Assembly: GCF_013426915.1 (NCBI RefSeq)
Contig: NZ_AP023181.1
Location: forward strand, 558,001-622,000
From: Paraburkholderia sp. PGU19
GTDB lineage: Bacteria > Pseudomonadota > Gammaproteobacteria > Burkholderiales > Burkholderiaceae
Length of the DNA stretch: 64,000 nt
Direction: 5' to 3'
In this document: positions 36,947 to 46,354 of the stretch, piece by piece
Numbering within the stretch: position 1 is the stretch's first letter
Layout of the letters: every line of letters begins with the position of its first letter
Translations under genes and position numbers: made by a program
The notes under the pieces: model-generated
Database searches by the model: none
What the model saw: the letters and a program-made list of their open reading frames with translations, nothing else
Told to the model about the DNA's origin: nothing

Positions 36947-38164
36947 ATGACCGACCTTTCGACACCCGCACAGGAGCACGCGCAACAGGCCGCGCGCAAC
37001 GGCGTGGGTCCGCCGCTGTGGCTGCTCGCGGAACTGACGTACCGCTGCCCGCTGCATTGCGCGTTCTGCTACAACCCCGTCGACTACACGAGCCATCGCG
37101 ACGAGCTGAGCACCGCGCAATGGATCGACGTCTTGCGGCAGGGCCGCAAGCTGGGCGCCGCGCAACTGGGCTTCTCCGGCGGCGAGCCGCTGATGCGCGA
37201 CGATCTCGAAGAACTCGTCGCCGAAGCACACAGCCTCGGTTTCTACACGAACCTCATCACGTCGGGCGTCGGGCTGACGGATGCGCGACTCGATACGTTG
37301 AAGGCCAACGGCCTCGATCACATTCAACTGTCGTTTCAGGACTCGACCCAGGAACTCAACGACTTCCTCAGCAGCACGCGCACCTTCGATCTGAAGAACC
37401 GCGTCGCGCGCTCGATCAAGGCGCATGGCTTTCCGATGGTGCTCAACTGCGTGCTGCATCGCTACAACCTGCCGCATGTCGACAAGATCATCGATATGGC
37501 GCTGGCCATGGGCGCCGAATATCTGGAGCTTGCGAACACGCAGTACTACGGCTGGGCGCACGCGAACCGCGCGCAACTGATGCCGACTGCGGAGCAATTG
37601 CAAGAAGCGGAAGCCGTGGTCGAGCGTTACCGGAAGGAGATCGGCAACCGCTGCAAGATTTTCTTCGTCGTGCCCGACTACTTCGAAACGCGGCCCAAGC
37701 GCTGCATGAACGGCTGGGGTTCGGTGTTTCTCGGCGTCGCGCCCGATGGCGCCGCACTGCCCTGTCATTCGGCGCGCTCGCTGCCGGGCCTCACGTTTCC
37801 GAACGTGAAGGACACGCCGCTCGAGCACATCTGGTACGACAGCGACGCGTTCAACCGCTTTCGCGGCTTCGAATGGATGAAGGAGCCTTGCCGGAGCTGC
37901 GACGAAAAGACCATCGACCTCGGCGGCTGCCGGTGCCAGGCGTATCTGTTGACGCTCGACGCCGCCAATGCCGATCCCGTCTGCGACAAGTCGCCGCATC
38001 ACGAGCAGGTCGTGCGCGTCGTGCGCAATGCGGCCCAACGTCCGGCAACGCTGGCGCCGAACGAACAGCCCGTCACGTTCCGCAACGACGCAAACTCGAA
38101 ACGCCTCAGCGCCGACCCGCGCGAGATGACAGCGACGCCTCACACCGAGAGAACGCGATCATGA
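36947..38164 (+). CDS. pqqE: Radical SAM PQQ synthase PqqE
   Basis: 405 residues. The radical SAM cluster is Cys34, Cys38, Cys41 in RCPLHCAFCYNP. The C-terminal SPASM region supplies further clusters: RCMNGWGSVFLG, LPCHSARSLPG, CRSCDEKTIDLGGCRCQAY and ADPVCDKS. It makes the Glu-Tyr carbon-carbon bond in PqqA. The tail after residue 360 is not conserved. Its stop overlaps the response regulator start by ATGA, so the regulator is part of the pqq operon. Confidence 0.96.
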   Translation: MTDLSTPAQEHAQQAARNGVGPPLWLLAELTYRCPLHCAFCYNPVDYTSHRDELSTAQWIDVLRQGRKLGAAQLGFSGGEPLMRDDLEELVAEAHSLGFYTNLITSGVGLTDARLDTLKANGLDHIQLSFQDSTQELNDFLSSTRTFDLKNRVARSIKAHGFPMVLNCVLHRYNLPHVDKIIDMALAMGAEYLELANTQYYGWAHANRAQLMPTAEQLQEAEAVVERYRKEIGNRCKIFFVVPDYFETRPKRCMNGWGSVFLGVAPDGAALPCHSARSLPGLTFPNVKDTPLEHIWYDSDAFNRFRGFEWMKEPCRSCDEKTIDLGGCRCQAYLLTLDAANADPVCDKSPHHEQVVRVVRNAAQRPATLAPNEQPVTFRNDANSKRLSADPREMTATPHTERTRS

Positions 38165-38877
38165 CGACGCCCGCTATTTCCGTGCTTCTCGTCGACGATC
38201 ATGCCGTCGTGCGCGAAGGCTACCGAAGGCTGCTCGAACTAAGTCCCGATGTGCGCGTCGCAGGCGAAGCGGCCGACGCGACGCAGGCTTATCAGCGCTT
38301 CTGCGCGTTGCAGCCAGATGTCGTCGTGATGGATCTCGCGTTGCCTGGCGCGAGCGGGATCGAAGCGATGCGGCGCATGCTCGCGAGAGAGCCTGAAGCA
38401 CGCGTGCTGATTTTCAGCGTGCATGAAGAGACGCTTTTCGTACGCCGAGCATTCGATGCAGGCGCCTGCGGTTATGTGACGAAAGCGAGCGCGCCCGATG
38501 TGCTCGTCGAAGCGGTGCGCGCCGTCGCGCGGCGCGTGCGCTATCTCAGCGCCGATGTCTCGCATGCGCTCGCGCTACGGACGATGTACAGCGAAGGGCC
38601 GCCCGGACGCCAGTTGTCCGCACGCGAGTTCGAAGTGCTGCGCCTGCTCGTGCAGGGCTACACGCTGCCCGTGATCGCGGAAAGGCTCGGGCTGAGCCAG
38701 AAGACGATTGCCAATCATCAGTCCGCGATCCGGCAGAAGTTCGGCGCGAACAATGGCGTGCAACTCGCGCAGATCGCGCAGCGCCTCGGTTTGCAGTTCT
38801 CCGAGCTTGCCGCGCCTCATGAGCTTTTCGGTTCGGCGGGATCGATGGAAGCACTCGGCTCCGGCAGCCCGAGTTGA
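38161..38877 (+). CDS. NarL/FixJ-type response regulator
   Basis: 238 residues. Receiver domain 1-120 with phosphorylation site Asp58 (VVVMDLALPG) and acidic pair at 12-13; LuxR-type helix-turn-helix at about 150-215 (LSAREFEVLRLLVQGYTLPVIAERLGLSQKTIANH). It is translationally coupled to pqqE and faces a histidine kinase gene whose end overlaps it by 61 bp on the other strand. Regulators of this kind often control PQQ-dependent alcohol oxidation, so the pair may control pqq/xox or the neighbouring TonB receptor. Confidence 0.9.
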   Translation: MTTPAISVLLVDDHAVVREGYRRLLELSPDVRVAGEAADATQAYQRFCALQPDVVVMDLALPGASGIEAMRRMLAREPEARVLIFSVHEETLFVRRAFDAGACGYVTKASAPDVLVEAVRAVARRVRYLSADVSHALALRTMYSEGPPGRQLSAREFEVLRLLVQGYTLPVIAERLGLSQKTIANHQSAIRQKFGANNGVQLAQIAQRLGLQFSELAAPHELFGSAGSMEALGSGSPS

Positions 38878-39968
38878 GCCGGAACACGCGCGCACAGCAG
38901 AAAGCCCCTCGCCGGCTCGCTGGCGACATGAAACTCGCCGCCTAACGCTTCTACGCGTTCACGCATGCCGATCAGCCCTAGCCCCATACGCGGCTTCGAC
39001 AGATCGACGCCGGGGCCATCGTCGGCGACCGTGACGACGATTTCTTCAACCCGCTCGCGGCTCGCAGGCGCTCTCACCAGATAGATTTCGACATTCGCTT
39101 CGCGCGCGAACTTCGACACGTTCGTCAGCGCTTCCTGCACGAACCGGTAGAGCGTGATATTGAGCGCATCGGTAAAGCCGTCGAAGTCGCCGTCGATGGT
39201 CAGCTTGAACGACGCGTCGGGCAGCCGTTCCCGCCAGCCTTCGACGCAATGTTCGAGCGCGCTCGGCAGGCCAAGCTCGTCGAGGCCGATGGGCCGCAGC
39301 TTGCGGATCATCCCGCCAATCTGCCGATACACGAAACCCGCGCTTTGCATCACGGCGAGCGACGCGCGATGCACCTCGTCGTTTTGCGCCGACAGGTCGC
39401 GAATCCGCGCGGCGTCGAGGGCGATCGCGTTCAGGTATTGCCCCAGTTCGTCATGCAGCTCGCGCGCGAGATGACGGCGCTCGGCTTCCTGCGCCTCGAT
39501 GCCCTGGCTCGCGAGCCGCCGGTTTTCGGCGAGCAGCCGCGCGGCTTCCTCTTCCGCCTCGCGGCGGCGCCGCAATTCCTTCTGCGAATCCCGATAGCGC
39601 CGCCACGAGAACCAGGCCAGCCCCGCCGCGAGCACGAACAGCGTGACGGGCAGTTCGTCGAGCTGATAGCGCTCGGCGCGGCGGCTCCACCGGTACGCGA
39701 GCTCGGAGACATCGAAGGTCGAGCACAGCGCGCCGACGATCACCGTCAACACGACGACGCACATGAAGTCGCGCCACGCGACCGAGCGCGACTCCGTGGC
39801 GCGGGCCGCGCTTTCCCCCGCCGCGGGCCGCTGCGGCGCGCGCGAGGGCTCCGCCGCGCCCGATGCATCCGCGCGACTGCCTGCTGGTTGCCGCTGGTCC
39901 GGCCTGGGGTCCGCCGGTCTGGCTGAGGAGAGAGCTTCGGGCATGAGCGTATCGATGGAAGCGGTCAC
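38817..39968 (-). CDS. Sensor histidine kinase (HisKA_3 type)
   Basis: 383 residues. Two predicted membrane helices (about 68-85 and 106-122) enclose a short periplasmic loop of about 20 residues, so the signal may be sensed in the membrane or by a partner. A coiled coil follows (about 128-150), then the phosphoacceptor His172 in RELHDELGQYLN and an HATPase domain with ALTNVSKFAREANVE, DDGPGVD and GLGLIGMRERVEALGG. It pairs with the response regulator on the opposite strand. The first 65 residues are Pro/Ala-rich and unconserved. Confidence 0.9.
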   Translation of the reverse strand: MTASIDTLMPEALSSARPADPRPDQRQPAGSRADASGAAEPSRAPQRPAAGESAARATESRSVAWRDFMCVVVLTVIVGALCSTFDVSELAYRWSRRAERYQLDELPVTLFVLAAGLAWFSWRRYRDSQKELRRRREAEEEAARLLAENRRLASQGIEAQEAERRHLARELHDELGQYLNAIALDAARIRDLSAQNDEVHRASLAVMQSAGFVYRQIGGMIRKLRPIGLDELGLPSALEHCVEGWRERLPDASFKLTIDGDFDGFTDALNITLYRFVQEALTNVSKFAREANVEIYLVRAPASRERVEEIVVTVADDGPGVDLSKPRMGLGLIGMRERVEALGGEFHVASEPARGFLLCARVPAQLGLPEPSASIDPAEPKSS

Positions 39969-40017
39969 TCATTCTACTCACCGAACAGGTGCTTTTCGTA
40001 TTGCTTTTTGCAGGTTT

Positions 40018-40053
40018 GGGAAGGCCTCCCGAAAGAATCGGGAAAGCTTCCCG
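40018..40053. promoter_or_regulatory. Twin inverted repeats, possible operator
   Basis: GGGAAGGCCTCCC at 40018-40030 and CGGGAAAGCTTCCCG at 40039-40053 are two palindrome-like boxes with centres 22 bp apart, about two turns of DNA. They lie in the 208-bp divergent region between the kinase gene (start 39968) and the TonB receptor (start 40177). The spacing suits a dimeric regulator such as the neighbouring LuxR-type protein. Confidence 0.45.
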
Positions 40054-40176
40054 GGCACTACGCGCATTTGATATGCGACGCTTCAATCAACGGCGAAGCG
40101 ACACAGAGACAGGCATGCGCAACTCGCGAAAGCGCCGCCGAAACAAGGCTAAAACAGACTGCTGGAGAAGACAACG

Positions 40177-42518
40177 ATGAAATCCTCACGGCGCAAATCA
40201 CGACGCGCCCGTCTGCATCCTCGCAAGCGTGCATTCCAATTGGTGTTCAGCAGTGCATTGGCCAGTCTGTGTGCGGCAGCCTGGTCGCAGGAAGCCGCGC
40301 CGCCGCCCGCTGATACACCGGCCGTCGACGTCCAGCAGACCGCGCAGAACACGACGCAGGAAGCCGAAATGCCGTCGATTCTCGTGATCGGCACAACGCC
40401 GCTGATCGGCATCGGCACCGCGATCGAACTGGTGCCCGCCAACGTGCAGACGATCCGCGGCCGCGAGATCGACCAGCAGCATCCGAACACGCTCACCGAC
40501 TACTTCGCGACCAATCTGCAAAGCGTCGACATCAACGATGCACAGGGCAACCCGTCGCAGATGGACATCAGCTATCGCGGCTTCACAGCTTCGCCGCTGC
40601 TCGGCACGCCGCAAGGGCTGTCGGTGTTCATGGACGGCGTGCGCATCAATGAGCCGTTCGGCGACGTCGTCAACTGGGACCTGATCCCGCAGGCCGCGAT
40701 CGATACGATCCAGCTGATTCCCGGTTCCAATCCGACCTTCGGCCTCAACACGCTCGGCGGCGCGATTGCCATCACGACGAAGAACGGCAGCAATTCGCCG
40801 GGGGCGAAGCGGAGATCAGCGGCGGCTCGTTTGGGCGCAAGACCGCGCAGATCCAGCAAGGCGGTGTGATAGGCAGCAACCTCGACTACTACTTCACCGC
40901 GAACGCGACCAACGACGACGGCTGGGCCGATCACAACGGCAGCCGCTTGCGCCAGGCTTTCGGCAAGCTGCGCTATCACGATGCCGACACGACGCTGTCG
41001 ATATCCGGGGGCGGCGCGGACAACACGCTCGACGGCTCGCAGACGATTCCGCGCTCGTTTCTCGACAACCGCAACCAGGCGTACACGTTTCCCGATCAGA
41101 ACAACAACACGGTCGGCTATCTGACGATTGCGGGCGAGCACTATTTCACGCCCAACGTGCAGTTGAGCGGCACGCTCTACTATCGTCACTATCGCAACGA
41201 GAACGTCAGCAGCAACGTGAACAATGACTTCAATCCCGATGACCCCGACGCTGCACCGCCCGCCACCAACGTGCAGTCGACGGTGTTCACCCAGAGCTAC
41301 GGCGGCAGCCTGCAACTGGCGCTGTTGCAGAACCTGTTCGGCAAACGCAATGAACTGACACTCGGGGTCGCCGCCGATCTCGCGAATACGCACTTCACGC
41401 AATCCTCGCAAGACGCGACGTTCACCGACACACGCGCGACGATCGGCACAGGTCCGTTCGTATCGACGACGGATGCGAAGACGCGCAATGAAACCTACGG
41501 CGTCTATTTCACCGACACGTTCTCATTCACCGATCAATGGGCGTTGACGTTCGCGGGCCGCTACAACTGGTCCCGTACGACGATCGGCGACGAGAGCGGC
41601 GTGCAGCCGCTGCTGGATGGACGCCATGTGTTTTCGCGCTTCAATCCTGCTGTCGGCATTACATACAATCCGACCGATACGCTCACCGCGTACTTCACTT
41701 ACAACGAGGGCATGCGCTCGCCGACTTCGATCGAACTGGCGTGCGCGGACCCGGACGCGCCCTGCTCGCTGCCGAACGATTTCATTGCAGACCCGTCGCT
41801 GAAGCCCGTCATTTCGAAGACGTTCGAAATCGGCGCGCGCGGGCGCATCGGCAGCAACACGACGTGGAGCGCCGCGCTGTATCGCGCGACACTCGACGAC
41901 GATATCCAGTTCGTCAGCAGCAATGGCGCGGCGAGCTCACTCGGGTTCTTTCAGAACGTCGGCAAGACGCGCCGGCAAGGTTTCGAAGTCGCGGGCCGCA
42001 CCAAGTATGGTCCGGTTGGCGTGAGCGCGAGCTATAGCTATATCGACGCGACGTATCAGTCGACGTGGACCGAGAGCAGCGCGAGCAATTCGAGCGCGGA
42101 CGCGAACGGCAACATCACGGTGAAACCCGGCGACCACATTCCCGGCATTCCGCAGAACACGGTGAAGCTGCGCATCGACTACACGCCGTTCGCGGCGTGG
42201 AATATCGGCACGAACCTCACGTATCGCGGCAGCATCTACGCGCGCGGCGACGAGAACAATCAGGATGTGAATGGCACGGTTGCCGGTTATTTCCTGATCG
42301 ATCTCGACACCACGTATAACGTGACGAAGCAGCTTCAGGTGTTTGCGACCGTCAAGAATCTGCTGAACAAGCACTATGCGAACTTTGCGATTCTCGGCGA
42401 GAACTTCTTCAATGGCCCGAACCATACGTTCGATCCGGGTGGCGTCACCAATGAGCAGTTTCTTGGGATCGGCGCGCCGCGCGGGGTGTGGGTTGGGTTG
42501 AGGTATGCGTGGAAGTGA
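40177..42518 (+). pseudogene. TonB-dependent receptor, interrupted by a one-base frameshift
   Basis: First frame 40177-40869: signal peptide (to about residue 38), then a plug domain (GREIDQQHPNTLTDYFATNLQ, MDISYRGFTASPLLGTPQGL, NPTFGLNTLGGAIAITTKNG). The beta-barrel continues in another frame to 42518, ending in LGIGAPRGVWVGLRYAWK with a terminal aromatic region typical of outer-membrane barrels. One missing G in the run at 40800-40804 restores NSPGGEAEISGGSFG and gives about 780 residues in total. Such receptors import metal chelates or cofactors using TonB. Its place among XoxF, PQQ and beta-propeller genes suggests a lanthanide-chelate or PQQ-related ligand, which is inference. The frameshift may be a sequencing error or a real, possibly reversible, mutation. 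Confidence 0.85.
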
Positions 42519-42582
42519 GCCGCAATTTTATCGGTCTGCGACGGCTCGCCTGTTCTTGCTGGACCGTCGCCGACAATAGCAT

Positions 42583-43716
42583 TCACCTCGACTCAATCGA
42601 CCCCTGACTCGGCGGCGACGTCACAATACCCCACGCCAGCGGCAAGTCGCCAATCTGCCCGACCGTCTGATAGGTCTTCGCGTCGAGCACAAACACGGCA
42701 TTCGAGCGCCCGCACGCCATCAGTACTTTCGACCCATCCGGCGTGAAGCTGAAATGCCAGCAACGCTGCCCGACAGGCGCGTCGGCCACGTGCTCGTACG
42801 TCTTTGCATCGAACACCTGCAAGGTCTTGTCGCGCGCGGCGGCGACGAGTAGATGCTTGCCCTCGGGATCGAACGCGACGCCGTACGGACCCATCTTCGT
42901 ATCAACCGTCTTCAGTGTCTTCAACGTCGCCGCGTCGAGCACGACGAACTTGTTGGTATTCTCAAGCGTCACCACATACTGCTTGCCGTCCGGCGACGCC
43001 TTGATGCCACGCGGCCGCGAGCCCTTGTCCACCTTCACCGTGCGCACGAGCTTGCCCGTGCCGGTGCGATACACCGACACCGTGTCGTCGCCCTCGTTGG
43101 TAACGAGCAGCTCGCGCCCATCCGGCGAAAATTCCACACCCTCCGTCTCGTGCCCGCTCTTCACCGAGCGCACGACCTTCATCGTCTTTAGATCGACGAT
43201 CGCGACTTCGGCGGGCGGGCTGTTCGCGTCGTCATCGTCGTCGTGACCCTTCCCCGGCCCGCCGCCCGCTCCGGGTTCGGGCTTGCCTTCCGGTTTGCCC
43301 GCGCCCTGAGCGCCCTGATTCGCCGCCACCGCCTGCGGCGGCGGCCCGTTCTGGCCAGGCTCATACGTCACATAAGCAAACCCGCGATGCACGCGCACGA
43401 ACTCCGGGTTCTTGCCGATCTTCACGCGCGTGACCACCTTGTCCGTCGACGTATCGATCACCGACAGATCGCCCGATTTGTTCGCCACCAGCAGCTTGCT
43501 GCCGTCCGCTGTCAGGCTGAGGCCACGCGGGCCGTCCTTGCCGAGGTCGATGGTTTTCTTCAGCGTCATCTGGTCGAGGTCGATCACGCCGACGCCATTC
43601 GTCTCGCTCGTCACGTACGCGACGGCCGCTGCCGATGCCTGGCCGATACCCGCGCCAAGCAGCACGGCGAGCGCGACGGATACCGCCATGCGTGTATGTC
43701 TGGTCGTGCAATGCAT
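42583..43716 (-). CDS. PQQ-associated YVTN beta-propeller protein with an acidic insert
   Basis: 377 residues, exported (signal to about residue 29). It has YVTN-type blades: AYVTSETNGVGVIDLDQMTLKKTIDLGKDGPRGL, LLVTNEGDDTVSVYR and so on, as in the PQQ-dependent-catabolism-associated propeller family. Between blades (about residues 115-165) sits a low-complexity Gly/Pro/Gln insert ending GKGHDDDDDANSPP, with His and five consecutive Asp, a possible metal-binding patch. GGAG 6 nt before ATG 43716 fixes the start. It is on the opposite strand to the TonB receptor and convergent with it. Confidence 0.85.
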   Translation of the reverse strand: MHCTTRHTRMAVSVALAVLLGAGIGQASAAAVAYVTSETNGVGVIDLDQMTLKKTIDLGKDGPRGLSLTADGSKLLVANKSGDLSVIDTSTDKVVTRVKIGKNPEFVRVHRGFAYVTYEPGQNGPPPQAVAANQGAQGAGKPEGKPEPGAGGGPGKGHDDDDDANSPPAEVAIVDLKTMKVVRSVKSGHETEGVEFSPDGRELLVTNEGDDTVSVYRTGTGKLVRTVKVDKGSRPRGIKASPDGKQYVVTLENTNKFVVLDAATLKTLKTVDTKMGPYGVAFDPEGKHLLVAAARDKTLQVFDAKTYEHVADAPVGQRCWHFSFTPDGSKVLMACGRSNAVFVLDAKTYQTVGQIGDLPLAWGIVTSPPSQGSIESR

Positions 43717-43883
43717 CGATGTCTCCTGCGGAGTGTTGTTCGACGGGCCCGCGTCGAATCGCGCGAACCATATTCGTTGTGCCGCAAGGGCAAATTCACC
43801 CAGGCTCAAGTTAGCGCATCGCGCCTCGGGATGACAGCATGGAGGGCCGGGAGTTTTTCCCGAAATCGATGGGAGCGCGCGGG

Positions 43884-44426
43884 TCAATGCGCGGCTTCCG
43901 GTTCTGATGCGAGCAGACCGACGAGCGCGTCGACCCCGCGCCGCCACGACTGGTCCGTATTGCCGCGGATATCGACGGAGCGCTGGAATACGACCTGGCC
44001 GTTTGCCGTGTCTTCGATGCGCAGATTGATGTTGAGGATCAGGTTGCTGACTTTCTGCACCCAGCACACGCCGACGCGTTGCACGCCGAGCTTTCGGCCG
44101 ATTTCCAGCTCGCAGCCGTTGCAGGCGCTCATGTCCTGCGTCTTCGTGAAGCCGTCGATCAACCCCGCCGCCGGACGGTTGTCCGCGACCTTGTACAGGC
44201 CGCGCTGGTCGACGCGCGTGCGCAACTCGGTGCTTGCCATCGCGGCGCGCGCCTGTTGCGCCTGGGTGACGGAGGCATCGTTGTACGCCGCGTTGTCGTC
44301 GATCACGACGCAGTCGAGTAGCGCGATGGCAGGCGGCGCAGCGGCGACTGTCACCGAAACGGTACAGAGTGCGGCGGCAGCGGCGAGCAGACGGCACAAC
44401 GCGCGAACGCGCCGCAGTCCACACAT
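43884..44426 (-). CDS. Exported DUF3280-like protein, PQQ-neighbourhood
   Basis: 180 residues from ATG 44426 (a longer frame starts at 44498). Signal peptide to about residue 31. The mature part, IALLDCVVIDDNAAYND then DMSACNGCELEIGRKLGVQRV and NLILNINLRIEDTANGQVVFQRSVDIRGNTDQSW, resembles the DUF2380/DUF3280 family found near PQQ-dependent alcohol dehydrogenases. Two Cys lie in a CNGC motif. Function unknown. It precedes the beta-propeller gene in the same direction. Confidence 0.75.
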   Translation of the reverse strand: MCGLRRVRALCRLLAAAAALCTVSVTVAAAPPAIALLDCVVIDDNAAYNDASVTQAQQARAAMASTELRTRVDQRGLYKVADNRPAAGLIDGFTKTQDMSACNGCELEIGRKLGVQRVGVCWVQKVSNLILNINLRIEDTANGQVVFQRSVDIRGNTDQSWRRGVDALVGLLASEPEAAH

Positions 44427-44569
44427 GTCAGCGTTGGAACGGCAGCCGGTCAACGCGATAAGCCCTCCACGATCGATAACCCCATGAAGCGGGCGCACCG
44501 ACGCACCCGCCCTCGCGGCGATCGTGAAGCAGATAACGCGCCTGAATGCTGCAGCGAGCCTGCGGCAGG

Positions 44570-44755
44570 TCAGGTCTCGGAAACGGAATCAGCCGTCTGC
44601 GCCGCCGCTTCCGCAGCCAGCGCCTTGCCGACTTCATCCGCAAAACGCTGCAACGCTGAAAGTGGCCCACAGACGCTGTGATACATCTGACTGCCGATCT
44701 GCGCGTCCAGCAGCACCTGCATGCCGGACTTCTTAGCCATTTCGATCAGATCCAC
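44570..44755 (-). CDS. Small conserved-looking cytoplasmic protein, 61 residues
   Basis: 61 residues starting at GTG 44755, with an excellent RBS, AAGGAGA, 6 nt upstream. The sequence begins VDLIEMAKKSGMQVLLDAQIG (first residue Met when translated) and has no signal peptide or membrane helix; helical amphipathic content looks high (LSALQRFADEVGKALAAEAA). I do not recognise the family. It stands alone between the exported DUF3280-like gene and the two-component system. Confidence 0.6.
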   Translation of the reverse strand: MDLIEMAKKSGMQVLLDAQIGSQMYHSVCGPLSALQRFADEVGKALAAEAAAQTADSVSET

Positions 44756-44890
44756 CTGAGTCTCCTTGCCGGGTACGCCCTAACGCGACAACATCAGCGT
44801 ACCCAGTCAATTTGACCGTCATTCCCCTGAACAGAGGCCATGAAGCGGATCAATTTACCTGTTTCGACGCCCAACCTTTTACCGGCGGCC

Positions 44891-46354
44891 TCAAGGCGAT
44901 TTGAGCGGCGCCGACACCACAGGCCGTGACCCCAGCTGCTGCGCGTCCTTCGCGGCCGGCTCGGCTTTCGGCGGACGCGCCGTATCGGTGCTCATGATAG
45001 AAAACCCGAACGTGTTCACGCCGTCCTGGCTGCGCGCGAACACCACGCCGCCGTGCATGTCGGCGACCGCCTTGACGATCGCCAGCCCGAGGCCGTGATT
45101 CTCGCGGCTGTTCGTGCGCGACAGTTCCGCGCGATAGAAGCGGTCGAACGCGTGATCGAGCACGTCCCGCGCGATTGGCTCGCCGGGATTGGCCACGGCG
45201 ATCCACACGCGGCCCGCTTCGCGCGATACCGTCACCTGGATCATCGCGCCGGGCCTCGTATGGTGGATCGCGTTGATCAGCAGGTTCGCAAAAGCCCGGC
45301 CGAACAGCGAACGATTGACGCGCGCCACCGCATCGCCGTGCAATTGCGCCTGCACCTGCGCCTCTTCCATCGGCATTTCGAGGAACTCGACGGTGCGCGC
45401 AATTTCCGTCGCAAGCGACACTTCGACCAGTTCCGTCGCCCGCTCGCCCTGATCGGCGCGCGCCAGAAACAGCATGTCGTTGATGATGCCGCGCATCCGC
45501 TCGAACTCTTCGAGATTCGATTGCAGCGTGCGGCGCAGGTCGTCGACCGAGCGGTTGCGCGTCAACGCCACCTGCGTTTGCCCAATCAGGATCGTCACAG
45601 GCGTGCGCAACTCGTGCGCGACGTCGGCATTGAACGATTCGAGTCGCACATACGCCTGATCGAGCCGCTCCAGCGCGCCGTTGAACGAATTGGCGAGATC
45701 GTTCAGCTCGAATGGAAGCTCGGTGGTGCGCAGCCGCTGCGAGCGGTTATCGGCGCTCACTTCCGAAGCGTCCACCGTCAATCGGCGCAAGGGCGCGAGG
45801 CCGATGCGCGTGACCCAATAGCTCAGTAGCGACGCGCCGAGCGCGCCGAGCGCCGACAACGCAGCCAGTGCCAGGCCGAATTCGCGCAAGGCCTGCTCGG
45901 TCGGCGCGTAACTGGTCGCCACCTGCAACTGCACCTGAGGACGTTCGCCGTTGGGCGGAATTGTCAGCGTGCGCGTCAGCAAATCATGGTCGGTACCGTT
46001 GTGCGTGACGCGCGCATAGTCGCCGCGCCATTGCTGCGCGATCGTGCCCGTCACCGGGTGGCCGTAGTTAAACAGCGGATTCGTGCTCGAAATCGAATAG
46101 GCATTCGTGCCGTCGCGCGGCGTCATGTCCGCGAGCTTCTCTTGCGCCATGCGCCACTTGTCACGGTTGATCGCGTGATGCACGATGATCCGCGCGACTT
46201 CCGTGCGGCTATCGAGCGAATCGCGCAGGCGCTGCTCCAGTTGCGAGCGCAGCACGAGAAACAGCCCCGTGTCCACCAGCGTAAAAACAGACAGCGCGAC
46301 GAGCGCGAACAGCAGCGCGAGACGTCGTGCGATGGAACGGGTCGAGCGAGTCAT
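44891..46354 (-). CDS. Sensor histidine kinase, heavy-metal/QseC type
   Basis: 487 residues. Two membrane helices (about 12-34 and 170-190) bound a periplasmic sensor region; a HAMP linker follows, then the phosphoacceptor His in DVAHELRTPVTILI and an HATPase with LINAIHHTRPGAM and NHGLGLAIVKAVADMHGG. The organisation is that of CusS/CzcS-like kinases. It overlaps the upstream response regulator by 4 bp. The pair adjoins an RND efflux operon and probably controls it. Confidence 0.92.
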   Translation of the reverse strand: MTRSTRSIARRLALLFALVALSVFTLVDTGLFLVLRSQLEQRLRDSLDSRTEVARIIVHHAINRDKWRMAQEKLADMTPRDGTNAYSISSTNPLFNYGHPVTGTIAQQWRGDYARVTHNGTDHDLLTRTLTIPPNGERPQVQLQVATSYAPTEQALREFGLALAALSALGALGASLLSYWVTRIGLAPLRRLTVDASEVSADNRSQRLRTTELPFELNDLANSFNGALERLDQAYVRLESFNADVAHELRTPVTILIGQTQVALTRNRSVDDLRRTLQSNLEEFERMRGIINDMLFLARADQGERATELVEVSLATEIARTVEFLEMPMEEAQVQAQLHGDAVARVNRSLFGRAFANLLINAIHHTRPGAMIQVTVSREAGRVWIAVANPGEPIARDVLDHAFDRFYRAELSRTNSRENHGLGLAIVKAVADMHGGVVFARSQDGVNTFGFSIMSTDTARPPKAEPAAKDAQQLGSRPVVSAPLKSP

